Origin: Tannerellaceae bacterium
GTDB lineage: Bacteria > Bacteroidota > Bacteroidia > Bacteroidales > Tannerellaceae
Length of the DNA stretch: 64,000 nt
Assembly (NCBI GenBank): GCA_021203545.1
Contig: JAJQAZ010000005.1
Coordinates: 53,178 to 117,177, forward strand
Direction: 5' to 3'
In this document: positions 1 through 9,347 of the stretch, in pieces
Numbering within the stretch: position 1 is the stretch's first letter
How the letters are laid out: every line of letters begins with the position of its first letter
Made by a program: the position numbers and the translations under genes
Notes under the pieces: generated by a model
Told to the model about the DNA's origin: nothing
Seen by the model: the letters and a program-made list of their open reading frames with translations, nothing else
Databases searched by the model: none

Positions 1-1187
1 TGGGCTGCATTGAAATAAGTGGTAGAAAGAAATCCGGCTGAAAGTCTTTTCTTAATTATTTCGTATTCCAGGCCAATATTCATTTTTGTTCTCAGACCGG
101 TGGTTCTGCCTGAGGCATTTCCTTCCTTAAACTCAATGATCTCCTCCAGTGTGTCTTTTATTTTATCCAGGTCGTCTTCCAGCAAAGAACTATCGTTAAA
201 GTCAATTTCGAAATCACCGGTTACCACTACGTCTGATAAGGAAGAGTAGAGGTTGCTGGTATTTGCTTTTGACCACGAGATCAAACCTATATCCGTAAAT
301 GCCAGCGAGAAAGAGAGTCGTTCCAGAATGTCTGCCGGAACACCACAGGTTAAGTCGGCCAATCCTGCAAACGAATAAGTTGCACCCAGGTCAAAGCCGA
401 ATCCTACACCCGGAATACCAAATGTTTCGCTCCATTCAAAAGAGTCGAATTTGCCTTCTTCGTCAAATTCAGGTTGGATGCCGGGCGCTGATGCTTCTAA
501 TGTAGCATGCGAACGGACTACCCACTCATCCAGTCCGGCGTTGATCTGCAGATCACGAATGTAAACATCGGCGCTGGCAAAACCAAATAAAATTTGGCTT
601 TGGCACCTACAACAAGATTGTCATCCAGGAACGGACGGGAATGGGCTACTCCTAACTCCGCATAGGCACTGGCCGTCAAACGGGTATCTTTTACGTTGTA
701 GTAAGAGGGCTCATTCATAGCAAACCCTTTTTTCATCAGTTCGAAGGCTGAATAGGGAACGTTTGCATCCGCATGTGCCTTGATGTTGAAATCTACATTC
801 CAGAATCCTTTGCCTTTGTAAAAACCAAAAGAGAACAGCGAATAATTAAGATCCATGTTGGCATAACTGTTATCGGGCATACCGTTCAGGAATTTATCGG
901 CAGATACGTCTTTGTGCATAAAACTGAGTAATTCGCCGTTCTGCCGGAAGGTCAGATGATCCATATTCAGGGCATTGGTTTTTACATCCACATACAGGTC
1001 GTTCAGAATGAAAGGCATACCGATGTACCCCTGTTCCGGGCGTAAGGCCGGATTGATCGAGGTACGGTTGGAGTATGTTTCCATAAAATAGGTCGTATTT
1101 GTATTTTGCGCAGATAATTTACCGGCCGCAAATAATACGGTACAGAAAATGAGTATAGAAAAAAAACCGGTTATATATAGTTTTCAT
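1..1187 (-). pseudogene. DUF5723-type envelope protein, partial, two frame errors
   Basis: The gene runs off the left edge of the window. It resembles the DUF5723 family of Bacteroidetes envelope proteins, which are predicted beta-barrel-like and of unknown function. The ATG at 1185-1187 begins a good signal peptide (MKTIYNRFF...LSAQ) only if one T is removed from the eight-T run (A8 on the + strand, 1159-1166). A second break lies at the A4 run 589-592; restoring one base joins KAKF to LFGFASADVYIRDLQ and the frame then stays open to position 1. It starts 35 bp after the lipoprotein gene upstream, so the two are probably one transcript. Two opposite homopolymer errors point to sequencing error, although slippage in the T8 run of the signal peptide could also switch expression. 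Confidence 0.7.
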
Positions 1188-1222
1188 TGTGTTCGGATTA
1201 ATAGTGTGAATAAATAATAAAC

Positions 1223-2908
1223 TTAAAACTCCCATGAGAAACCGCCTGTGGTTTTAAACTTAAGTTTATTAATTGCGATGTAGTCGGATTTATTCAGAGT
1301 CAGATTTTCTCCTTTGATTTTGAAACTGAATCCGATGTGTTTCGCTGTTTGCATTTTATAGGTATCCTCTTTACTGATCTTCATAACAATCTCAAGCGGA
1401 TTGGTTCCATTGGAAAGGGTTGCTCCTACAATCTCAATATCAATCGGTTCGTTGGTATAATCGTATACAGTTGCAGTAATGGACAGGGTTACATCTGCCT
1501 GTGAAGACGCACCCCCTAACTGTACGATCACCTCATCCGCGACAATAATGAATTCGCCTTCGTTGTTGAAAAGTTTTTCAGCAATATCATCGCTGAATAC
1601 ATCTTCCATAACTTCTTCGAAAGAAACTGATATTTCTTTGAAGTTGAATGGAACATTGAACAGATATTCGGCATCCATATAGGGATCGTTGAATGGAAAG
1701 ACTCCTTCTTTCCATCCGGCTGTACCGGCTGTTATATCGTATGTTAAACCTGTAGGTTTAAGACTGATTAGTTTGTTTAAATCCTGTGAAAAGAAATGAT
1801 GTTGATCAAATTTCGTTGTTGAATCGTTGGTTTGAGCTATGTAATAGCCAATTTTGTTTCCACTATCTTCTTTTAAAAAGTTCATACCACCCGGAGTAAC
1901 CGGTGAAATACTTTCAGGGTTTGTACCACCGGTATAAAAAGCCGACATATTATCAATCGAAACATTGAAGTCAAAAGCAAGGTTGGTTTGCATATAGAAA
2001 ATCATTCCCGGGTTATTTAGCGTGAAATAATCACCATCCTGAAATATCTCGTTCAGCGCATCAATGTCTTTTATATCGCCATCGATATTTTGGGTGAAAT
2101 TAGCATCGGCATATACGAGTAAGGGTTGTGGGTCGGGAGTTCTTAAAACGATGTACAACTCAGATTCCACATCTGTAAATGAAGGTGTTATTTCTTCGTT
2201 TACCGTTAAAGATATAGTGTAATGTATATTTTCCGAATCTCCATAATCAAATCGTTCAATCGGAAGGTTTTTTATGGTTAACCCCTCATATAAAGGCACT
2301 TTTGCCGGGTCTATAAAGATCGTGATTTTATTATCTTCAACATTTGCATCTTCACGGAAAGAAATATAATCCGGAAATTCCAGATCAATCTGTAGTTCAG
2401 ATTTACCTGCTTCAAAGGTAACGTTAGTCATATACAGGTCAACCCACAAATCACAGGATTCGAAAAGAACAGAAGTTATATCAATTTCCCAATCTCCGTT
2501 GTTATTATTTTCCGGTGCCGGAATCTGATAATCTACTTTGTCGTTAAGAAGTTCAATAGCTCCAATAGGAGGGATAGGATTGTTTCCTAATTTCTGATAA
2601 AGATCGGTTCTCCGTGTTTCTTTATCCTTCACTGTTATGTCTTTAAACGCCGGGATATCGATATCGATATCTCCCCGGTATTGCAGGAATACGTTTCCGG
2701 AGGCATCGTATTGGAATTCGGTATTTCCCCTGTCTTCCAGAATGGAGTCAATACGGATCGGGGATACATTGCCCAAAGGAACGTTTCCGACCTGAAAGGT
2801 TATCTCTTTATTCAGATTGTCCCAATCGTAATCTTTGTTTATACACGAATTGAGGGTACACAGCAGACATAGCCCACAGGCTGCCGCAGTTAGATATTGT
2901 TTTATCAT
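1223..2908 (-). CDS. Large hypothetical lipoprotein
   Basis: This 561-residue protein begins with a lipoprotein signal peptide; the lipobox ends ...TLNSC, with Cys22 as the likely lipidated residue. The remainder is rich in beta-strand-like and acidic segments with no catalytic motif I recognise, which suits a periplasmic or surface beta-sandwich protein. It is followed after 35 bp by the DUF5723 gene on the same strand, so the two probably act together at the outer membrane. The start is supported by the signal peptide. I do not recognise a specific family and assign no function. Confidence 0.75.
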   Translation of the reverse strand: MIKQYLTAAACGLCLLCTLNSCINKDYDWDNLNKEITFQVGNVPLGNVSPIRIDSILEDRGNTEFQYDASGNVFLQYRGDIDIDIPAFKDITVKDKETRRTDLYQKLGNNPIPPIGAIELLNDKVDYQIPAPENNNNGDWEIDITSVLFESCDLWVDLYMTNVTFEAGKSELQIDLEFPDYISFREDANVEDNKITIFIDPAKVPLYEGLTIKNLPIERFDYGDSENIHYTISLTVNEEITPSFTDVESELYIVLRTPDPQPLLVYADANFTQNIDGDIKDIDALNEIFQDGDYFTLNNPGMIFYMQTNLAFDFNVSIDNMSAFYTGGTNPESISPVTPGGMNFLKEDSGNKIGYYIAQTNDSTTKFDQHHFFSQDLNKLISLKPTGLTYDITAGTAGWKEGVFPFNDPYMDAEYLFNVPFNFKEISVSFEEVMEDVFSDDIAEKLFNNEGEFIIVADEVIVQLGGASSQADVTLSITATVYDYTNEPIDIEIVGATLSNGTNPLEIVMKISKEDTYKMQTAKHIGFSFKIKGENLTLNKSDYIAINKLKFKTTGGFSWEF

Positions 2909-3007
2909 TGAGTAATAAGTTAAATAAATTATCAGAACGCAAAGATGTATAAATATTTAAAATAAGTATCAACTATTAAGAATTAAATTTTATTCATAAT
3001 TAATTAG

Positions 3008-3015
3008 TATCTTTG
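3008..3015 (+). promoter_or_regulatory. Bacteroidetes -7 box for the M28 peptidase
   Basis: TATCTTTG matches the Bacteroidetes -7 consensus TAnnTTTG and lies 30 bp before the peptidase ATG. A T-rich stretch about 20 bp upstream could serve as a weak -33 element. Confidence 0.6.
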
Positions 3016-3045
3016 TATTTATAAATAGCCATAACAGAAAATATC

Positions 3046-4062
3046 ATGAAACGAAAAACAATTACATGCTATCTTTTAATTTTGTTCTTCTGTTCTTTTG
3101 TTACTGCCCAAAAGAAACAGCTTCCCGAACAACAGGGATTACAGGTGATTAATCAAACGACAGTAGAAGCCTATATCGGATTTCTGGCATCAGACGAACT
3201 GGAAGGGCGCGAAGCCGGATTTCACGGCGGACGTGTTGCCGGGAATTATCTGGTAGCTACGTTGCAGGCGATGGGTATTCAACCCTTATTCGAAGATTCC
3301 TATTACCAGCCTTTTGATGCTTATAATTATGAACGCCAGCAAAGAAAACGGTTTCAGGTACATCCTGATTCGATTGCGTTGATGAAGCAGGGTGTTCATC
3401 AGAAATTATCTATGCGGAATGTGTTGGGGGTGATAGAAGGAAAAAACAGGGATGAGTATGTGATTGTGGGGGCACATTACGATCATCTGGGGATTGACCC
3501 GGTGTTGCATGGTGACCAGATCTATAACGGTGCCGATGATAATGCATCGGGTGTATCGTCTGTGTTGCAGATCGCACAGGCTTTTCTGGCAACAGGAGTA
3601 CAACCAGAGCGGAATGTAATATTTGCTTTTTGGGATGGGGAAGAGAAAGGACTGCTGGGGTCTAAATATTTTACGCATACCTTCCAGCATACCGGTAAGG
3701 TAAAAGCTTATCTGAATTTTGATATGATCGGCCGGAATAACGATGAATCCAATCCTACTCATGTCGTCTATTTTTATACGGAAGCATATCCTGTTTTTGA
3801 AACCTGGCTGAAAGAGGATATCCGGAAATATGACTTGAATTTGTCGCCGGTTTATCGTCCGTGGGACAGACCTATAGGAGGTAGCGACAATGCTTCATTT
3901 GCCGTATTGGATATTCCGGTCATCTGGTATCATACCGACGGACACCCGGATTACCATATGCCCAGCGATCACACCGACCGTATCAACTGGTAGAAGCTGG
4001 TGGATATAACCAAAGCTTCCTTTCTTACTATGTGGAGACTGGCCAATCAGAAGGATTTCTGA
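3046..4062 (+). pseudogene. M28 family metallopeptidase, in-frame stop near the C-terminus
   Basis: This is a secreted zinc aminopeptidase-like protein with signal peptide ...FCSFVTAQ. The M28 zinc-site motifs are all present in order: GAHYDHLG, NGADDNASG, WDGEEKG, NFDMIGRN and HTDGHPDYH. An in-frame TAG at 3991-3993 ends the reading frame after HTDRINW. Reading through gives KLVDITKASFLTMWRLANQ, the usual C-terminal helix of the family, before a TGA at 4060-4062. The TAG probably stands for GAG. Only about 23 residues would be lost and all metal ligands precede the stop, so the truncated enzyme might still fold. This is a substitution rather than a frame error. Confidence 0.85.
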
Positions 4063-4122
4063 ATCCGGCAGATCGTATGAAACGTTTGTAAGCTCGGTTG
4101 ATTAGGCTTATAGGGATGATTA

Positions 4123-5001
4123 TTATATGTTTTTTTTCTGGCGGTAATCTTTGGGAGTCAGGCCGGTGTGTTTTCTGAAATATTTGGAGAAGAAGGATTG
4201 GTTGGGGAAGTTTAGTTCGTTCGCTATTTCCTGGATGGGCATGGCTGTGTTTTCCAGAAGGAATTTAATAAGGATAATGGTGCGTTCGGCTATCCATTGG
4301 GTGGGTAGTTTGCCGGATTTGTTTTTAATTACCTGTGCAAAATGGCGCGGTGTCAGACAGGCTTCTTCGGCATAGAATTCTACGTTGCGGTGTGCGCGGA
4401 AATTTTTGGCGAGCGAGATTGTAAATGTCCGGAATATCTGTTCGTGCCGGGATAACCTTCGTTTTTCGGTAGGTTTGTGGTTGGCGTATGCAGAGACTAC
4501 TTCCAGAGCCATGAGTGTAATCAGCGTATCCCGTATCTCATTGATTAATGGACGGGTGTTGTTTGATAGTCGGTTATTAATAAAATCATATATTTCTTTT
4601 ACATCTTTCAGTTGTTTTTCGTTCAGGTTCAGGCAGGGGTTTTCCTGGATGAGGTTTGCGTAATCTTCTACCGGTTGCAGCATGGCCAGTTTTTCCAGCA
4701 ATTCAATTCCGGCTGTGATAGCAGTTGCTTTGAAATCGTCCGAATATTCAAGCACCTGAATAACCGTGTAAGGTAATAATAAACAAAAACTACCTTTTTG
4801 AATGGTGAAAGTGTTCATATCGATTACCAGCTTCCCTTTTCCGGACTGACAAATAAATAATACTACTCCGTCATCCAATATTTTCGGGTTGCTGTTCCAT
4901 AGTTCCGGCATTTCTTTCATGGTTGGCTCCAATATAACGACTTCGAATGTTGAGGACTTCTTTGTTTCGTACTCATTGAGTGGAATAAGATCAATCGCCA
5001 T
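4123..5001 (-). CDS. AraC family transcriptional regulator
   Basis: The protein has an N-terminal cupin-like sensing domain and a C-terminal double helix-turn-helix of the AraC/XylS type over roughly the last 100 residues (key segments CLTPRHFAQVIKNKSG and PNQSFFSKYFRKHTGLTPK). I choose the ATG at 4999-5001 (MAIDLIPLNEYET) over an upstream TTG, because the -7 box at 5026-5033 would place the transcription start between them. It diverges from the RND efflux operon across about 165 bp, which is the usual arrangement for a local activator of that operon. The inducer is unknown. Confidence 0.88.
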   Translation of the reverse strand: MAIDLIPLNEYETKKSSTFEVVILEPTMKEMPELWNSNPKILDDGVVLFICQSGKGKLVIDMNTFTIQKGSFCLLLPYTVIQVLEYSDDFKATAITAGIELLEKLAMLQPVEDYANLIQENPCLNLNEKQLKDVKEIYDFINNRLSNNTRPLINEIRDTLITLMALEVVSAYANHKPTEKRRLSRHEQIFRTFTISLAKNFRAHRNVEFYAEEACLTPRHFAQVIKNKSGKLPTQWIAERTIILIKFLLENTAMPIQEIANELNFPNQSFFSKYFRKHTGLTPKDYRQKKNI

Positions 5002-5025
5002 ATGCCTTGTTTTTATGATTTTCGT

Positions 5026-5033
5026 CAAAATTA
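5026..5033 (-). promoter_or_regulatory. -7 box for the AraC gene
   Basis: The minus strand reads TAATTTTG, a match to TAnnTTTG, about 25 bp before the chosen AraC start. It supports the ATG at 5001 over the longer TTG form. Confidence 0.45.
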
Positions 5034-5110
5034 AACATTTAACCGGGTATTTAGAATATATGGGTGATGAAAAACCTACAAATGGAACATTTTAACATAC
5101 TTATTAATCG

Positions 5111-5140
5111 TTTGTGAAGGAAACCCTTTCCATACATTTG
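5111..5140 (+). promoter_or_regulatory. Promoter of the RND efflux operon
   Basis: A -33 TTTG at 5111-5114 and a -7 TACATTTG at 5133-5140 are separated by 18 bp, close to the Bacteroidetes spacing. The predicted transcript starts near 5147, which favours the ATG at 5167 as the first start codon of the adaptor gene. Confidence 0.65.
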
Positions 5141-5166
5141 TAGCAGGCAAATAAATGACTTATGAA

Positions 5167-6225
5167 ATGAAAAAGTATCTACTTCCTGCAGTTTTGTTAG
5201 TAATGTTTTCCGCCTGCAAATCGCAGGTAGGAGAGACTCCCGTTGTGAAATGTGTGAAAGCTGATACGGTGAAGGTATATGGCGAACTGGCACAAGCAAC
5301 ATTTCCCGGTAAAGTAATTGCGGCTTCGGATATGAATCTGGCGTTTCGTGTGAGTGGGCCGGTACACCAGGTGTATGTAGAGGTGGGTTCTTTTGTGAGA
5401 AAAGGACAGGTGCTGGCAGCTATTGATCCCCGTGATTATGAAATACAGCTTGCAGCCACAGAGGCTGAATACCGGAAAATTAAAAATGAAGCGGAACGGA
5501 TTATCGAACTTTACGAAAAGCAGAGTATTGCACCGAATGATTACGATAAGGCGGTGTATGGATTGCAGCAGATTACTGCTAAGTACGAAGCGCATCAGCA
5601 TGCCCTGGCAGATACTAAACTGGTGGCTCCGTGTGACGGGTATGTGCAGAAGCGACTTTTTGAGCCGGGCGAGACAGTCAGCGCCGGGCTTCCGGTGGTA
5701 GCGATGATCAGTACCGGAACAGGCGAAGTTGAGATTAATATTCCTTCTTCGGAATATATACAACGGGAACAGTTTGATCATTATTATTGTACGGTGGATG
5801 TATTTCCCGGTAAAACATTTCCGCTTGAGCTGGTAGGTATCACCCGGAAGGCCAATATGAACCAGTTATACACAATGCGTTTCCGGTTGGCGGGAAATGA
5901 AAAGAGTATGCCGGGGCCGGGTATGTCTACGATGGTAACCATACAATACAAACCCCGCAGTACAGAGAGTGTAGGAGTACCTTTGCCGGCTGTGTTTGAG
6001 TCGGACAGTCATACAAAAGTATGGGTGTATGACGGGCATACCGGAACGGTGGCTGCCCGTACGGTTGTTGTGGCTGAAATACTGGCAGACGGTACGACTA
6101 TTATTTCCGGTGGGCTACGTGCCGGAGAGGTTGTGGTAACGGCAGGTGTACATTCCTTAAAAGAAGGTGAAGCGGTGAAACTGTTACCGGCGGTATCGCT
6201 TACAAACATAGGAGGCATGTTATGA
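5167..6225 (+). CDS. RND efflux periplasmic adaptor lipoprotein
   Basis: This is a membrane fusion protein (MexA/AcrA type) that links an inner-membrane RND pump to a TolC channel. From the ATG at 5167 it starts with a lipoprotein signal peptide ending FSAC (Cys17). A biotinyl-lipoyl-like half follows (VYVEVGSFVRKGQVLAAIDP), then an alpha-helical hairpin, the second lipoyl half (APCDGYVQKRLFEPGETV) and a beta-barrel domain. It overlaps the permease gene by 4 bp (ATGA), so it is first in a tightly coupled three-gene operon divergent from the AraC regulator. The exported substrate cannot be read from the sequence. Confidence 0.93.
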   Translation: MKKYLLPAVLLVMFSACKSQVGETPVVKCVKADTVKVYGELAQATFPGKVIAASDMNLAFRVSGPVHQVYVEVGSFVRKGQVLAAIDPRDYEIQLAATEAEYRKIKNEAERIIELYEKQSIAPNDYDKAVYGLQQITAKYEAHQHALADTKLVAPCDGYVQKRLFEPGETVSAGLPVVAMISTGTGEVEINIPSSEYIQREQFDHYYCTVDVFPGKTFPLELVGITRKANMNQLYTMRFRLAGNEKSMPGPGMSTMVTIQYKPRSTESVGVPLPAVFESDSHTKVWVYDGHTGTVAARTVVVAEILADGTTIISGGLRAGEVVVTAGVHSLKEGEAVKLLPAVSLTNIGGML

Positions 6226-9200
6226 TTGACTATGGAAACTGGGGACTAAAGAACCGGAATCTGGTGTTTTTCCTTGTTGCGGTGCTATTGGCCGGGGGAC
6301 TGCTGGCTGTCTATGATATGAGTAAGCTGGAAGATCCGGAGATCAAAGTGAAACAGGCGTTGGTTATAACAACTTATCCTGGAGCTTCTGCACATCAGGT
6401 GGAGTTGGAGGTAACCGACCTGTTGGAGAAGTCGATCCGGACGATGAAAAATCTGGAATCTGTGGAAAGCCGTTCGATGAATGATCTTTCTATGATTACA
6501 GTGGAACTTTCCACACTGGTATCGAATGATGAGGTCGAGGAGATGTGGACTATTTTGCGGCGTAAGGTAACGGATGTACAGGGAAGCCTGCCGGAGGGTG
6601 CGTCGGCCTCTGTTGTGAAAGATGATTTCGGGGATGTGGCAGGTATGTTCTATGCCATGACTGCCGATGGGTTCCGGGATCGTGAAATGGGTGATTATGC
6701 CGGCCTGATACAGCGTGAGATACTGGATATAGAAGGGGTGTCGCGGGTTGAGATATACGGGAAACGTAAAGAGTGTATCAATATAGAGCTGTATGAAGAT
6801 AAGATGGCCAACCTGGGTATCTATCCGGCAGAGGTATTATCTACGCTGAGTGGACAGAATAAGACTCTTTATTCCGGATATTATGAATCGGGCGGACAAC
6901 GGCTTCGTGTAACGGTGAACGACCGGTACACGAATGTGGGGGATATTGAGAATCTTTTGTTGCAGGGGAGGCAGGGCGACCAGTTCAGGCTGAAAGATAT
7001 TGCACGGGTATCGGTAGATTATGAACATCCGGCCCGTAACGAAATGAGTTATGATAACCGGCGGGCGTTGGGGATTGCGATTTCGGCACTTTCCGGAACC
7101 GATATAACGAAAGTGGGTAAAGAGGTGGAGAGCCGTTTGCAACAACTTTCGGATACCCGTTTGCCGGCAGGAATAGCGTTGCATAAAGTTTTTTACCAGC
7201 CCGACCGGGTGAGTACCGCGTTAGGTACTTTTATGGTTAATCTGGTTGAATCGGTTTTGATAGTTGTCTTGATACTGATGCTTACTATGGGACTCAGTAG
7301 CGGGTTGATTATTGGGTTTAACCTGCTTGTGATAGTATTGGGTTCTATCCTGATCCTGAATCTTACAGGAGGGACTCTGCAACGTGTTTCGCTTGCTTCT
7401 TTTATTCTGGCGATGGGGATGCTGGTAGATAATGCGATTGTGATTATAGATGGGATTCTGATTGATATGCAGAGGGGAGAACCCAGGGAGAAAGCACTCA
7501 CTTCGATCGGGCGCAAAACGGCTATGCCTTTGTTGGGAGCTACGCTGATCGCGATCCTGGCTTTTTTCCCGATTTATCTTTCGCCGGATACCGCAGGTAT
7601 TTATGTACATGACCTTTTTGTGGTGCTGGCGGTTTCTCTTTTGTTAAGCTGGATTCTGGCGCTTGTATATGTGCCTGTGCAGACCGGCCGGTTACTGAAA
7701 GTAAAGAAAAACCAGGAGGGAAAAGATCCGTTTGATACGCGTGCATACCGGGCACTCCGTTCGTTGCTGACCTGGGTGTTGGGGCATCGTACTGTATCTG
7801 TCTGTTTCACTCTTTTATTGCTGGTAATTACCGGTTTCTGTTACCGGTTGTTGCCCCAGGGATTTTTTCCTGATATGGATTATGACCAGTTGTATATTGA
7901 GTATAAACTGCCGGAAGGCACTACCAGTGAGCGGGTGTGGAGCGATTTGGAGTCTATCACGGATTATTTGCTTTCGCGTGAAGAGATAACCCATGTAACC
8001 GCATCGGTGGGTGGAACACCTGCCCGTTATAATCTGGTAAGGAGTATGGCTGATCCTTCCCTATCGTACGGTGAGTTGATTGTTGATTATACTTCGTCTA
8101 AAAAGTTGGTCAAAACAATGGATGAGATCCAGCAGTATCTGATAGATCAATATCCGGAGGCATATGTACGGATGAAACGGTATAACCTGATGTATAAGAA
8201 ATATCCCATAGAGGTTCAGTTTGAAGGTCCTGATCCGGCCGTGTTGCGTACCCTTACCCAACAGGCACTGGATATGATGGATCAGAGTAGTTCCTTGTTT
8301 CTTACCTGTTCAAGCTGGGAACCCCGTACGCCGGTTTTAATGGTAGATTATAATCAACCCATTGCCCGCAATGTGGGATTGAGCCGGCAGGATGTGGGAT
8401 TGTCTTTATTGAGTGCAACAGATGGTATACCCACAAGTGTGTTTTATGATAATACGCATAGCCAGACGATTTACCTGAAATGTGTGGATACGGATGGGAA
8501 TCCGGTTCAATCGCTCGAAAATTCTTCCGTATTCAGTATGATGCCTTCGCTGGCTGCTCTGAATAAAGAGATGATTTATGGCCTGGCTACCGGTGCGGTA
8601 TCGGAAGAAGAGGTGTTGGACGAATTGATGCGTACGGTGCCTCTTAGCCAGGTAACGGCCGGTATTAAACTGGTGTGGGAAGATCCGTTGGTAATCCGGT
8701 ATAACGGGCAGCGTGCGATGCGTGCGCAGGCTAATCCGGTAAGTGGCGTAAGTACGGAAGATGCCCGGAAAACAATTGCCGCGCAGATTGATGCGATCGA
8801 ATTGCCGGAAGGTTATTCGATGCATTGGGAAGGAGAATATAAGGCAAGCGGAGAGGCCAGTAAATATCTTTTTATGAATTTTCCCCTGGCTATTATTCTC
8901 ATGATCGCTATCCTGATTATGCTTTTCAAAGATTACCGGAAGCCATTGATTATTTTTTGCTGTATTCCGCTACTGCTGATTGGGGTGATATTCGGGATAT
9001 TGATATCCGGGAAAACATTTGGTTTTGTGGCCATGGTGGGTATTCTGGGGTTGATTGGAATGATCATCAAGAACGGGATTGTATTGATGGATGAAATTAC
9101 GCTTCAGTTAAGCCAGGGTGTAGAACCTTTACAGGCGATACTGAATAGTTCGTCCAGCCGTTTTCGTCCGGTGATGATGGCCTCTATGACTACGATACTG

Positions 9201-9347
9201 GGGATGATTCCTTTGCTTTCGGATGATCTGTTCGGCCCTCTGGCTGTGACTATTATGAGCGGGTTGCTGGTAGGAACACTGATTACGTTGTTGTTTATCC
9301 CGGTCCTTTATTCACTCTTTTTCAATATCAAATTAACAAAGAAATGA
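6222..9347 (+). CDS. RND efflux permease
   Basis: This inner-membrane proton-driven exporter of the HAE1-like RND family has 1041 residues, full length for the family. It has an N-terminal transmembrane helix, two large periplasmic loops and two sets of transmembrane helices. The transmembrane-4 motif reads GMLVDNAIVIIDG, so the first Asp of the AcrB Asp407-Asp408 pair is kept and the second is Asn. The proton-relay Lys is kept in GMIIKNGIVLMDE. It overlaps the adaptor and the TolC gene by 4 bp each, so translation is probably coupled and the three proteins form one pump. Confidence 0.95.
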   Translation: MIDYGNWGLKNRNLVFFLVAVLLAGGLLAVYDMSKLEDPEIKVKQALVITTYPGASAHQVELEVTDLLEKSIRTMKNLESVESRSMNDLSMITVELSTLVSNDEVEEMWTILRRKVTDVQGSLPEGASASVVKDDFGDVAGMFYAMTADGFRDREMGDYAGLIQREILDIEGVSRVEIYGKRKECINIELYEDKMANLGIYPAEVLSTLSGQNKTLYSGYYESGGQRLRVTVNDRYTNVGDIENLLLQGRQGDQFRLKDIARVSVDYEHPARNEMSYDNRRALGIAISALSGTDITKVGKEVESRLQQLSDTRLPAGIALHKVFYQPDRVSTALGTFMVNLVESVLIVVLILMLTMGLSSGLIIGFNLLVIVLGSILILNLTGGTLQRVSLASFILAMGMLVDNAIVIIDGILIDMQRGEPREKALTSIGRKTAMPLLGATLIAILAFFPIYLSPDTAGIYVHDLFVVLAVSLLLSWILALVYVPVQTGRLLKVKKNQEGKDPFDTRAYRALRSLLTWVLGHRTVSVCFTLLLLVITGFCYRLLPQGFFPDMDYDQLYIEYKLPEGTTSERVWSDLESITDYLLSREEITHVTASVGGTPARYNLVRSMADPSLSYGELIVDYTSSKKLVKTMDEIQQYLIDQYPEAYVRMKRYNLMYKKYPIEVQFEGPDPAVLRTLTQQALDMMDQSSSLFLTCSSWEPRTPVLMVDYNQPIARNVGLSRQDVGLSLLSATDGIPTSVFYDNTHSQTIYLKCVDTDGNPVQSLENSSVFSMMPSLAALNKEMIYGLATGAVSEEEVLDELMRTVPLSQVTAGIKLVWEDPLVIRYNGQRAMRAQANPVSGVSTEDARKTIAAQIDAIELPEGYSMHWEGEYKASGEASKYLFMNFPLAIILMIAILIMLFKDYRKPLIIFCCIPLLLIGVIFGILISGKTFGFVAMVGILGLIGMIIKNGIVLMDEITLQLSQGVEPLQAILNSSSSRFRPVMMASMTTILGMIPLLSDDLFGPLAVTIMSGLLVGTLITLLFIPVLYSLFFNIKLTKK

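Noticed and set aside
3406..3762. Minus-strand frames inside the M28 gene and similar antisense frames elsewhere
   Set aside because: They mirror real genes on the opposite strand and show no protein-family features.
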